Origin: Solirubrobacterales bacterium 70-9
Lineage (GTDB): Bacteria; Actinomycetota; Thermoleophilia; Solirubrobacterales; 70-9
DNA length: 8,826 nucleotides
Assembly: GCA_001898095.1 (NCBI GenBank)
Contig: MKSH01000088.1
Location: forward strand, 47,024-55,849
Direction of reading: 5' to 3'
Part shown: positions 1 through 7,768 of the stretch, piece after piece
Position numbering within the stretch: the stretch's first letter is position 1
Layout of the letters: each line of letters begins with the position of its first letter
Program-made: the position numbers and the translations under genes
The notes under the pieces: model-generated
Told to the model about the DNA's origin: nothing
The model's input: the letters and a program-made list of their open reading frames with translations, nothing else
Database searches by the model: none

Positions 1-2
1 TC

Positions 3-605
3 TACGTCAAAGGCCGGGCGGTCGACGTCGGCATGGCGGGCAACGGGGCGATCGCCGGGCTGGTCGCGATCACCGCCCCGGCGGGCTTCGTCGAGTACTG
101 GGCGGCGCCGATCATCGGCGTGCTCGCCGGCGTGCTCGTCGTCTTCGCCGTGTTGGCGATCGACAAGAAGGTCGATGACCCGGTCGGGGCCCTCTCCGCC
201 CACGGTCTGGCCGGCATCTGGGGGACGCTCGCGGTCGGCATCTTCGCCAGCCCGCGGCTGATCTCCGAAGGCGCCGGACCGGGCATCTGGTACGGCATCT
301 TCGGCGACGCCTCGCTCAGCTCGGCCTTCGGCCAGCTCGGCGTCCAGGCGCTGGCGGTGGTGTTCACGTTCGTCGTCGTCCTCGCGATCTCGCTGATCAC
401 CTTCTTCGGGATCAAGAAGACGATCGGCCTGCGCGTCCCCGCCGAGGAGGAGGAGGCCGGTCTCGACATCAGCTCGCACGGCATGTACGGGTATCCGGAG
501 GCGTTCATCCCGCAGCCGGAGTACTCGACCGGCCTGCCCGAACTGACCCAGCGAGGACCGGCACCGGCGGTGGTGACGCCGATGACGGCGCCCGAGACGA
601 GCTGA
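3..605 (+). CDS. amt: Ammonium transporter (Amt), C-terminal part, 5' end outside window
   Basis: This is the 3' part of an ammonium channel gene; Amt proteins conduct ammonium across the inner membrane as trimers. The frame is open from the window edge, and the ATG at 33 is an internal Met in the conserved MAGNGAIAGLVAITAP region, so the real start lies upstream. Hydrophobic segments follow (about nt 90-165 and 195-250, and a last one at 345-415). A conserved DDPVGALSAHG segment carries the second pore histidine (codon 201-203). After the last membrane helix comes the cytoplasmic tail with the family motif GLDISSHGMYGYPEAF, which docks PII proteins, then a Pro-rich extension of about 35 residues. 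The PII gene starts 10 nt after the stop, so the pair is almost certainly one operon. Family assignment is secure; substrate preference among Amt proteins cannot be read. Confidence 0.95.
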   Translation, partial: YVKGRAVDVGMAGNGAIAGLVAITAPAGFVEYWAAPIIGVLAGVLVVFAVLAIDKKVDDPVGALSAHGLAGIWGTLAVGIFASPRLISEGAGPGIWYGIFGDASLSSAFGQLGVQALAVVFTFVVVLAISLITFFGIKKTIGLRVPAEEEEAGLDISSHGMYGYPEAFIPQPEYSTGLPELTQRGPAPAVVTPMTAPETS

Positions 606-615
606 GGGCCCGAAG

Positions 616-984
616 ATGAAAAAGATCGAGGCATTCATCCGTCATGAGGCGTTCGAGCCGATCCGGGCCGAGTTGCTCGACAAGGGGTTCCCGTCCCTGT
701 CGATCCTCGAGGCGAAGGGCTCGGGCCGGCAAAAAGGCATCGTCGAGCGGTACCGCGGCTCGACCTTGACCGTCAACGTGCGACCGAAGCTGAAGCTCGA
801 GGTCGTGGTCGAGGACACCGACTGTCCGGTGGTCGTCGACACGATCCTGCGCCACGCGCGGTCGGGAGAGATCGGGGACGGCAAGATCTTCGTCCTCCCG
901 GTCGAGGAAGCGATCCGGATCCGCACCGGCGAGTCGGGACAGGAGGTGCTGCAGCTACACGATGGTGCCGAGGTGTCCGGCTGA
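616..984 (+). CDS. glnB: Nitrogen regulatory protein PII without the modifiable Tyr51
   Basis: A 122-residue PII signal protein. These trimers bind ATP/ADP and 2-oxoglutarate and control Amt channels and nitrogen enzymes. It aligns without gaps to the E. coli GlnB numbering from residue 1 to about 65. Gln39, Arg47 (the residue that plugs the Amt pore), Lys58, Lys90, Arg101 and Arg103 are all present, as are the GRQKG and GEIGDGKIFVLPVE motifs. T-loop position 51, normally the Tyr that is uridylylated or adenylylated, is Leu; Tyr46 remains. A short C-terminal extension follows the usual RIRTGE end. The start is supported by GAGGG at 604-608, 7 nt before ATG. Linkage to amt suggests a GlnK-like role in gating the channel. 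No glnD follows; the next gene is a cyclase. The GlnB/GlnK paralogue choice is uncertain. Confidence 0.93.
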   Translation: MKKIEAFIRHEAFEPIRAELLDKGFPSLSILEAKGSGRQKGIVERYRGSTLTVNVRPKLKLEVVVEDTDCPVVVDTILRHARSGEIGDGKIFVLPVEEAIRIRTGESGQEVLQLHDGAEVSG

Positions 985-989
985 ACCCC

Positions 990-1031
990 GCTCGTCCACG
1001 GGGGCGACTAGCCTCGCTCCCGTGGACGAGC
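990..1031. repeat. Perfect 13-bp inverted repeat spanning the cyclase promoter and start codon
   Basis: Arms GCTCGTCCACGGG (990-1002) and CCCGTGGACGAGC (1019-1031) are exact reverse complements, separated by 16 nt. The spacer holds the putative -10 hexamer TAGCCT, and the right arm contains the GTG start codon of the cyclase plus its next codons. It begins only 5 nt after the glnB stop. There is no T-run, so a simple intrinsic terminator is less likely. Since the downstream protein has a MerR-type DNA-binding domain, an autoregulatory operator is an attractive inference. An RNA hairpin that hides the start codon in read-through transcripts from amt-glnB is the alternative. Confidence 0.85.
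1009..1014 (+). promoter_or_regulatory. Putative -10 box of the cyclase gene (leaderless start)
   Basis: TAGCCT fits the actinobacterial -10 pattern TANNNT and lies 7 nt before the GTG at 1022. That places the transcription start at or next to the start codon, so the mRNA would be leaderless; no Shine-Dalgarno sequence is visible. No convincing -35 was found. The hexamer lies between the arms of the inverted repeat at 990-1031. The same spacing recurs at hpt and folB, which raises confidence. Confidence 0.5.
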
Positions 1032-2227
1032 CCATCTCCGAGTACATCTCCCTGAACGAGGCGGCGCGGCGATCCGGCGTCCCGGTCTCGACCCTGAAAC
1101 GCTGGGCCGAGGAAGGGATCATCCCGGTACGCCGCGGGCGCTGGACGGTCGCCGCCGCCGCCCAGGCGCGGGTGGTCGCCCGGATGCGCGACCGCGGCTA
1201 CTCGCTCGAGGACCTGAAGGCGGCGGGGCGCGAGGGCCGGCTCGCCTTCGGCTTCACCGAGGAGCTCTTCGCCGAGGACGAGGGCGAACTGACGATCGAG
1301 ATGATCGCCAGGGAGACCGGCCTAGAGGTCGAGCTGATCGAGCGGATCCTGGTGATGATGGGCACCCCGGTCGGCGGCCAGCGCCACCTCAGCGTCGCCG
1401 ACGCCGCCGCGATCCGCCTCTGCTCCCAGGTGCTCGAGTCGGGCTTCCCGCTGGTCGCCTTCCTGCAGCTGATCCGCGTCTACGTCACCTCGCTGCGGCG
1501 CATCGCCGAGGCCGAGATCCGCCTCTTCCACCTCTACGTGCACGAACCGCTGATCCGTGACGGGGTGCCCGAGCTGCGGATGGCGGAGACGATGGGGGAC
1601 CTCGCCGCCGAAATCATGCCGTTGGCGGCGCCGCTCACCGAGTACCTCCACAACCGCTACCTGCGCTACTACATCGAGCAGGACGTGGTCGGGCACATGG
1701 AGACCGGCGGTGAGCAGTCGACCGCCGAGATGGAGCTCGGTCACGTCGCCGTGACGCTCTGCTTCATCGATCTCACCGGCTTCACCCGCTTCACCGAGGA
1801 GGAGGGGGACATCGAGGCGCTCGACGTGGTCGAGAACTTCGTCGAGACGGTCGAGGCGACGCTGCCGCGCGAGGCGACGATCGTGAAGACGATCGGCGAC
1901 GAGGTGATGGTGGTCTCGCCCGACGCGGCGGCGCTGACCGCCTGGGCGGTCGCCTTCCTCGGCCGCTTCGACCGCCGGCCGCAGCCGCGCGTCGGCATCC
2001 ACCACGGCGACGCGGTTTATCGAGACGGCGACTACTTCGGCAGCCAGGTCAACCTCGCCCACCGGATCGTCAACCGGGCCCTGGCGGGGGAGGTGCTGGT
2101 CACCGACCGGGTCGCGGCGACGCTGGAGGCGCGGCCCGAACTGCGCCTCGAGCCGATCGGCGAGGTCTCGCTGCGCGGCTTCCCGGTGCCGACCGAGCTC
2201 TTCGTCGTCCGCCCGGCGGAGGATTGA
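1022..2227 (+). CDS. Class III adenylate cyclase with N-terminal MerR-like DNA-binding domain
   Basis: A predicted 401-residue protein. Residues about 9-75 form a MerR-like helix-turn-helix (SLNEAARRSGVPVSTLKRWA and a wing). Residues about 90-180 resemble the adenylate cyclase regulatory domain of mycobacterial Rv1264-type enzymes. Residues about 242-395 form the class III catalytic domain. All expected catalytic residues are there: metal Asp250 (CFIDLTGFT) and Asp293 (KTIGDE), the ATP-specifying pair Lys289 and Asp337, and transition-state Asn344 and Arg348 (VNLAHR). It should therefore make cAMP from ATP as a homodimer. No membrane segment is seen. I chose GTG 1022 over ATG 962 because 962 lies inside glnB, the intervening residues look non-domain, and a -10-like box precedes 1022. 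The stop overlaps the tilS ATG. Regulation of a target promoter, possibly its own, through the MerR domain is inference. Confidence 0.88.
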   Translation: MDEPISEYISLNEAARRSGVPVSTLKRWAEEGIIPVRRGRWTVAAAAQARVVARMRDRGYSLEDLKAAGREGRLAFGFTEELFAEDEGELTIEMIARETGLEVELIERILVMMGTPVGGQRHLSVADAAAIRLCSQVLESGFPLVAFLQLIRVYVTSLRRIAEAEIRLFHLYVHEPLIRDGVPELRMAETMGDLAAEIMPLAAPLTEYLHNRYLRYYIEQDVVGHMETGGEQSTAEMELGHVAVTLCFIDLTGFTRFTEEEGDIEALDVVENFVETVEATLPREATIVKTIGDEVMVVSPDAAALTAWAVAFLGRFDRRPQPRVGIHHGDAVYRDGDYFGSQVNLAHRIVNRALAGEVLVTDRVAATLEARPELRLEPIGEVSLRGFPVPTELFVVRPAED

Positions 2228-3159
2228 TGGACCTGCCGGCCCGCGTTGCGGCGGGCGGGCTGATCGATCCGCCGCGCGTCGTCGTCGCCCTCCTCTCTGG
2301 CGGGCGGGACTCGGTCTGCATGCTCGACCTCGCGGTGCGCGCCCGCGGCCCGGCCGACGTCCTCGCCCTGCACGTCGACTACGGCTTCCGCCCGGAGTCC
2401 CACGACGACGCCGACTTCTGCTCCTCCTTATGTGGGGGCCTCGGGGTGGAGCTGGTGACCGAGCGGCCGGTGCGGCCGGAGACGAGCGGCAACCTGCAGG
2501 CCTGGGCCCGGGACGTCCGCTACGCCGCCGCCGCCAGGCTGGCCGAGGCGCGCGACGCGACGATCGTCACCGGCCACACCGCCGACGACCAGGTCGAGAC
2601 GATCCTCTACCGGCTCGCCTCCTCGCCCAGCCGGCGGGCGCTGCTGGGGATGAAGGAACGCGACGGCCGACTCGCCCGCCCGCTGCTGGGGACCACCCGC
2701 GCCGAGGTCACCGCCTACGACGAGGAGCGCGGGCTCGCCTGGCGCGAGGACCGGACCAACGAGGAGGAGGGGTACGCGCGCAACCGGGTGCGACACGGGC
2801 TGGTGCCGGAGCTGGCCGCGATCCACCCGGCGGCGGTCCAGAACGTGCTGCGCACGGCGGCGCTCCTGCGCGACGAGGCCGAGGTGCTGGACGCGCTCGT
2901 CGCCGTCGAGCTCGACGGCACCGGCGCGGCGGCGCGTGGCCGCATCGCCCACGCCCGCTTCGCCGAGCTGCCGCCGGCGCTGCGCCGGCTCGTCCTCCAG
3001 CGGCTCGCCGACGCGGCCGCCGGGCGCCCGGTCGCGGGCGCCGCCCGCTTCGCCGACCAGGTCGCCGGACTCCACCGCGGTGGCTCGCGCCTCGATCTCG
3101 GCGACGGCGTCCAGGCGGTGCTCGAGTCCGGAGTGCTGCGGGCCGAGCGCGCTCCCTAG
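2227..3159 (+). CDS. tilS: tRNA(Ile)-lysidine synthetase
   Basis: This N-type ATP pyrophosphatase attaches lysine to C34 of the tRNA-Ile with a CAU anticodon, so that it reads AUA codons instead of AUG. It has 310 residues, similar to the short actinobacterial forms lacking the long C-terminal domain of E. coli TilS. The PP-loop is SGGRDS at residues 24-29, followed by LHVDYGFRPES. The family signature GHTADDQVET lies at about 116-125, and the conserved RNRVRHGLVPEL segment near 185-196. The ATG overlaps the cyclase stop as TGATG, with GGAGGA at 2218-2223; the spacing is short (3 nt), so coupling to cyclase translation is likely. A TTG at 2224 is an alternative start. One rare TTA leucine codon occurs at 2428-2430. 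The TAG stop lies inside the left arm of the 168-bp inverted-repeat element. Confidence 0.93.
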   Translation: MDLPARVAAGGLIDPPRVVVALLSGGRDSVCMLDLAVRARGPADVLALHVDYGFRPESHDDADFCSSLCGGLGVELVTERPVRPETSGNLQAWARDVRYAAAARLAEARDATIVTGHTADDQVETILYRLASSPSRRALLGMKERDGRLARPLLGTTRAEVTAYDEERGLAWREDRTNEEEGYARNRVRHGLVPELAAIHPAAVQNVLRTAALLRDEAEVLDALVAVELDGTGAAARGRIAHARFAELPPALRRLVLQRLADAAAGRPVAGAARFADQVAGLHRGGSRLDLGDGVQAVLESGVLRAERAP

Positions 3160-3323
3160 GAGGGATTGGCGAAACCCCCGCGCACGTCCGGCGGCGGCGG
3201 ACACTTCGCGGTTCGGCGTCCTCGGTCGGCCAAATAGCGCTGCTATTCGGCCTCCCTGCGTCCTTGTCCCGCTCGGTCCGGCGCTCGTCGGCCGCACACG
3301 CGTGTTTCGCCAATCCCTCCTAG
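3156..3323. repeat. MITE-like 168-bp element with perfect 20-bp terminal inverted repeats
   Basis: The left end CTAGGAGGGATTGGCGAAAC (3156-3175) is the exact reverse complement of the right end (3304-3323). A second inverted pair lies at the exact centre (3228-3252), so the whole element is an imperfect palindrome about position 3240. As a sign of this symmetry, both strands read similar peptides at the ends, such as RDWRN and FRQSLL. It fills the tilS-hpt gap and contains no credible gene. Non-coding length, terminal repeats and symmetry suggest a miniature inverted-repeat transposable element or a REP/BIME-like palindrome. CTAG at both outer ends could be a 4-bp target duplication, leaving 16-bp repeats. 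Copy number in the genome is unknown. Confidence 0.8.
3228..3252. repeat. Central hairpin of the tilS-hpt palindromic element
   Basis: GGCCAAATAGC, a GCT loop, then GCTATTCGGCC: an 11-bp stem with one mismatch (A against C). It is AT-richer than its surroundings. Its centre (3240) coincides with the midpoint of the 20-bp terminal repeats (3239.5). It could act as a structural or termination signal after tilS, but no T-run follows it on either strand. Confidence 0.75.
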
Positions 3324-3326
3324 ACT
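3321..3326 (+). promoter_or_regulatory. Putative -10 box of hpt (leaderless start)
   Basis: TAGACT matches TANNNT and sits 7 nt before the GTG of hpt. The first three bases are the last three of the right inverted-repeat arm, so the element seems to contribute half the box. No Shine-Dalgarno sequence precedes the GTG, which favours a leaderless transcript. No clear -35 was found. Confidence 0.45.
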
Positions 3327-3333
3327 GCTGCCG

Positions 3334-3861
3334 GTGGACGACCCGGCGATCGGCGCGACCCTCGTCTCCAGCGACGAACTGCAGGTGCGGATCGCCGAGC
3401 TCGGTGACCAGATCTCGCGCGACTACGCGGACAAGGACCTGGTCATGGTCGGGGTGCTGAAGGGCGCGGTCCTCTTCCTCGCCGACCTGATGCGCCACAT
3501 CGGCATCCCCTGCGAGGTCGACTTCATGGCCGTCTCCAGCTACGGCTCACAGACCGACAGTTCCGGCGTCGTCCGCATCCTCAAGGATCTCGACGCTTCG
3601 ATCCAGGGGCGCGACGTGCTGATCGTCGAGGACATCATCGACTCCGGTCTGACCCTCCAATATTTGATGAGGAACCTGGGCGCGCGGGATCCCGCCTCGC
3701 TCGAGGTCTGCTCCCTGCTGACCAAGCCGGATCGGCTTCGCGTCGACCTTCCGGCCCGTTATGTGGGCTTCGAGATACCCAACGAGTTCGCGATCGGGTA
3801 CGGCCTTGACCACGCTCAGCGCTACCGCAACCTTGATTACGTGGCGGCGTTGGTGCACTGA
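3334..3861 (+). CDS. hpt: Hypoxanthine(-guanine) phosphoribosyltransferase
   Basis: This cytosolic purine-salvage enzyme transfers ribose-5-phosphate from PRPP to hypoxanthine or guanine, giving IMP or GMP. The 175-residue length is usual for bacterial Hpt. Visible motifs are VLKGAVLFLADL (about 41-52), SSYGSQTDSSGVVRILKDLD (the flexible active-site loop, about 68-87) and the PRPP site VLIVEDIIDSGLT (95-107) with the acidic pair Glu99-Asp100 and catalytic Asp103. Lys121 contacts the purine, and the base-binding end is VGFEIPNEFAIGYGLD (134-149). GTG at 3334 is chosen because the conserved N-terminus begins right after it and an in-frame start further upstream would enter the repeat element. 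The position between tilS and ftsH is the conserved actinobacterial order. Guanine versus hypoxanthine preference cannot be decided from sequence. Confidence 0.94.
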   Translation: MDDPAIGATLVSSDELQVRIAELGDQISRDYADKDLVMVGVLKGAVLFLADLMRHIGIPCEVDFMAVSSYGSQTDSSGVVRILKDLDASIQGRDVLIVEDIIDSGLTLQYLMRNLGARDPASLEVCSLLTKPDRLRVDLPARYVGFEIPNEFAIGYGLDHAQRYRNLDYVAALVH

Positions 3862-3879
3862 GCGGCTAAACCGCCCTGG

Positions 3880-3885
3880 TACGCT
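3880..3885 (+). promoter_or_regulatory. Putative -10 box of ftsH
   Basis: TACGCT fits TANNNT and lies 12 nt before the TTG start of ftsH, in the 36-nt gap after hpt. It would give a 5' leader of only a few bases. No purine-rich ribosome binding site is present; the bases just before TTG are pyrimidines (TTTTTCTCCC). This is weak evidence on its own, supported by the similar arrangement at neighbouring genes. Confidence 0.4.
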
Positions 3886-3897
3886 GATTTTTCTCCC

Positions 3898-5847
<1,950 letters not shown>

Positions 5848-5866
5848 CCCTTCCGCTCAGCCCCCG

Positions 5867-6664
5867 GTGGCGGTCTCTGGGGTGAAACTGATGGGGGTCG
5901 TGAACGTCACCCCCGACTCGTTCTCAGATGGAGGGCTCTACCTCGATCCGGGTGCGGCGATCGAGCATGGGCGCGAACTCGCCGCCGACGGTGCGGCAAT
6001 TCTCGATGTCGGCGGCGAGTCGAGCAGGCCGGGGGCGGCCCCTGTCGCCATCGACGAGGAGCTGCGCCGGGTGGTGCCGGTGGTGGAAGGGCTGCGGGGG
6101 CTCGAGGTCGACATCTCCGTGGACACCTCGAAGGCGGCGGTCGCGGCGGCGGCGCTCGACGCGGGGGCGACGATCGTCAACGACGTCACCGCGCTGCGGG
6201 GCGACCCGGAAATGGCGGCGCTGGTCGCTGACCGCGACGCCGGGCTCGTCCTCATGCACATGGTCGGCGACCCGCGGACGATGCAGGTGAACCCCGAATA
6301 CGACGACGTCGTCGCCGAGGTGCGCGACTTCCTCGCCGAGCGGCTGGCGGCGGCGGTGGCGGCCGGGGTGGAGGGGTCGCGGATCTGGCTCGACCCCGGG
6401 ATCGGCTTCGGCAAGACCGACCAGCACAACTTCGAACTGCTGCGCGGGCTCGATCGGCTGGTCGCCCTGGGCCGCCCGATCGTCGTCGGCACCTCGCGCA
6501 AGAGCTTCATCGGTCGCGCCGACGGCTCCGAGATCGATGAGCGCCTCGGCGGCACGATCGCGACCTCGATCCTCGCCGCCGCGGCGGGCGCCGCGGTCCT
6601 CCGCCTGCACGACGTGCGCGAGATGGCGGAGGCGTTGATGGTGGCGACGGCGGTCCTTGGGTAG
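5867..6664 (+). CDS. folP: Dihydropteroate synthase
   Basis: The enzyme joins para-aminobenzoate to dihydropterin pyrophosphate in folate synthesis and is the sulfonamide target. From GTG 5867 the protein has 265 residues, a normal length. Motifs in order: GVVNVTPDSFSDGG (10-23, with metal ligand Asn13), DVGGESSRPG (47-56), ISVDTSK (83-89), VNDV (104-107), HMVGDPRTMQ (131-140), DPGIGFGKT (176-184) and TSRKSFIG (209-216). The fold is a TIM barrel. The start is uncertain: GTG 5831 would overlap ftsH by 17 nt and add 12 residues; GTG 5882 and ATG 5891 are later options, but ATG 5891 would remove residues before the first strand. No strong ribosome binding site precedes any of them. The frame remains open back to 5726, but that part overlaps ftsH and carries no folP homology that I can see. 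Confidence 0.95.
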   Translation: MAVSGVKLMGVVNVTPDSFSDGGLYLDPGAAIEHGRELAADGAAILDVGGESSRPGAAPVAIDEELRRVVPVVEGLRGLEVDISVDTSKAAVAAAALDAGATIVNDVTALRGDPEMAALVADRDAGLVLMHMVGDPRTMQVNPEYDDVVAEVRDFLAERLAAAVAAGVEGSRIWLDPGIGFGKTDQHNFELLRGLDRLVALGRPIVVGTSRKSFIGRADGSEIDERLGGTIATSILAAAAGAAVLRLHDVREMAEALMVATAVLG

Positions 6665-6667
6665 GTT
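6662..6667 (+). promoter_or_regulatory. Possible internal -10 box for folB (leaderless start)
   Basis: TAGGTT fits TANNNT, begins with the stop codon of folP and ends 7 nt before the GTG of folB. The layout is the same as at the cyclase gene and hpt. It could give folB-folK an extra transcript inside the folate operon, or it may be chance plus a weak AGG ribosome binding site. Confidence 0.3.
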
Positions 6668-6674
6668 TCTCGGT

Positions 6675-7115
6675 GTGTCCGACCCGGATCCTGGTTTGAA
6701 TCCCGACGCGCCGAACGGCGGCGTCGAGTCCAGCGCCGAAGTCGAGCTGCGCGGCCTCTCGATCTACACCCACCACGGGGTGAGCGAAGCCGAGCAGGAG
6801 GTCGGCCAGCGGCTGGAGTTCGACGTCTCCTTCGACGTGCCCGACTGCGACGCGATGTTCACCGACCGACTCGAGGACACGGTCGACTACGCCGAGGTCT
6901 GCGACATCGTCGCCTTCGTCGCCACCGAGCGCAGCTACCGCACCCTGGAGCGCCTCGCCCACGTGGTCGGCGAGCGGCTGATCGAGCGCTACGGCTGCGA
7001 GTCGGTGCGCGTCCGCGCCGCCAAGCCGGAGCCGCCGCTGCCGCTGGCGATCCAGGAGGTCGCCGTCGAGATCACGCAGGAGCGGGCGGTCGACGACGAC
7101 GCCGCCGATGACTAA
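6675..7115 (+). CDS. folB: Dihydroneopterin aldolase
   Basis: It cleaves 7,8-dihydroneopterin to 6-hydroxymethyl-7,8-dihydropterin and glycolaldehyde, the substrate-forming step for FolK. The family forms octamers in the cytosol. From GTG 6675 it has 146 residues. Key residues matching the S. aureus enzyme are Glu40 (in HGVSEAEQEVGQ), Tyr72 (DTVDYAEV), Glu92 (TLERLAHVV) and the catalytic Lys117 in RAAKPEPPLP. The first 20 residues or so (Asp/Pro/Asn-rich) precede the usual start of the domain, and the last ten are acidic (Asp/Ala); both are probably disordered. TTG 6657, which overlaps the end of folP, is an alternative start adding six residues. The stop TAA directly touches the GTG of folK, so translation of the two is probably coupled. 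Confidence 0.93.
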   Translation: MSDPDPGLNPDAPNGGVESSAEVELRGLSIYTHHGVSEAEQEVGQRLEFDVSFDVPDCDAMFTDRLEDTVDYAEVCDIVAFVATERSYRTLERLAHVVGERLIERYGCESVRVRAAKPEPPLPLAIQEVAVEITQERAVDDDAADD

Positions 7116-7622
7116 GTGAGTCCTGAGGCGGTGCTCGAGCGGACCGGCTACCTCGGGCTCGGCTCCAACGTCGGCGACTCGGAGGGGCACCTGCGGGCGG
7201 CGCTGGCCCTGCTGCCGACCCACGGCGCCCAGGTCATCGCCGTCTCCTCGACCTACGTCACCGAGCCGGTGGGCGAGATCCTCGACCAGCCCGACTTCCT
7301 CAACGCTGCCGTCCGGATCCGCACCGCGCTCGAGCCGGAGGAGCTGCTCGACGCCTGCAAGGCGGTCGAGGCCGAGCGTGGCCGCCAGTTCGACCTGCCG
7401 CGCCACAGCCCCCGCCCGCTCGACGTCGACCTCCTGCTCCTCGATGAGATCGAGCTGGTCACCGACCGCCTCACCCTGCCGCACCCCGAGGTCCGCAACC
7501 GCCGCTTCGTCCTTGCCCCGCTGCTGGAGCTGGACCCCGACCTGACCCTCCCCGACGGCACCGTCCTCGCCGCCCTTCCCGCGAACGAGCAGCGCGCCGA
7601 GCGCCGCGCCCCCCTCGCCTAG
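7116..7622 (+). CDS. folK: 2-amino-4-hydroxy-6-hydroxymethyldihydropteridine pyrophosphokinase (HPPK)
   Basis: It transfers pyrophosphate from ATP to 6-hydroxymethyl-7,8-dihydropterin, making the substrate of FolP. It has 168 residues, the usual length. Motifs: GLGSNVGD (14-21), STYVTEPVGEILDQPDFLNAA (45-65), the magnesium-binding pair Asp103 and Asp105 in RPLDVDLLLLD, and LPHPEVRNRRFVLAPL (121-136) with conserved arginines. GTG 7116 follows the folB stop with no gap; GTG 7131 is a possible later start, still before the first motif. It is the last gene of the folate run. Its TAG stop shares a CTAG with the stop of the small gene on the other strand, so transcription converges here. Confidence 0.94.
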   Translation: MSPEAVLERTGYLGLGSNVGDSEGHLRAALALLPTHGAQVIAVSSTYVTEPVGEILDQPDFLNAAVRIRTALEPEELLDACKAVEAERGRQFDLPRHSPRPLDVDLLLLDEIELVTDRLTLPHPEVRNRRFVLAPLLELDPDLTLPDGTVLAALPANEQRAERRAPLA

Positions 7623-7768
7623 TTCGCCGTTGCTCGCTTCTTTTTCGGTTGCGCTGCGACTGCCGCTTTTTTCCGGAACTTCTGTGGTCGCAGGTATTCC
7701 GGTCGCTCCATCACGTTTTTGCGCGCCCGTTCGACACTGCGCTCGAGCCATCCCTCACGTATCTCCAT
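7619..7768 (-). CDS. Small basic protein, 49 residues, downstream of the deaminase
   Basis: A short gene with unusually clear expression signals. Its AAGGAG box (7775-7780) lies 6 nt before ATG at 7768, and it overlaps the end of the deaminase gene by 14 nt in another frame, so the two are probably co-transcribed and translationally coupled. The protein starts MEIREGWLERSVERARKNVM, likely an amphipathic helix, followed by ERPEYLRPQKFRKK and a Lys/Arg/Ala-rich tail (QPKKKRATAN). There is no membrane segment, signal peptide or Cys. I do not recognise a family. The helix-plus-basic-tail shape would suit binding to nucleic acid or to a partner protein; that is speculation. A regulator or accessory subunit of the deaminase is the natural idea from context. 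Its stop overlaps the folK stop tail to tail. Confidence 0.65.
   Translation of the reverse strand: MEIREGWLERSVERARKNVMERPEYLRPQKFRKKAAVAAQPKKKRATAN
7646..7672 (+). terminator. Possible weak intrinsic terminator after folK
   Basis: An imperfect stem (CGGTTGC, loop GCT, then GCGACTGCCG with a three-base bulge) is followed after one base by six T at 7667-7672, 24 nt past the folK stop. The stem is short and bulged, so this is tentative. It overlaps the small gene on the other strand. Confidence 0.3.

Noticed and set aside
962..1021. ATG at 962 as the start of the cyclase
   Set aside because: It would overlap the end of glnB and add 20 residues without domain similarity; GTG 1022 follows a -10-like box and immediately precedes the MerR domain.
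990..1031. Inverted repeat as a glnB terminator
   Set aside because: The stem is strong but no T-run follows, the loop is 16 nt, and the right arm is inside the next coding region; a regulatory role seems more likely, though attenuation is not excluded.
3160..3333. Open frames running through the tilS-hpt gap on both strands
   Set aside because: They are extensions or shadows through the palindromic element; similar peptides on both strands come from its symmetry and not from coding.
3862..3874. Small hairpin GCGG-CTAAA-CCGC after hpt as a terminator
   Set aside because: Only a 4-bp stem with no adjacent T-run; too weak to call.
6507..7751. A 414-codon open frame on the minus strand opposite folP, folB and folK
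   Set aside because: Shadow frame of the folate genes with repetitive composition and no motif; the plus-strand genes have complete catalytic motifs.
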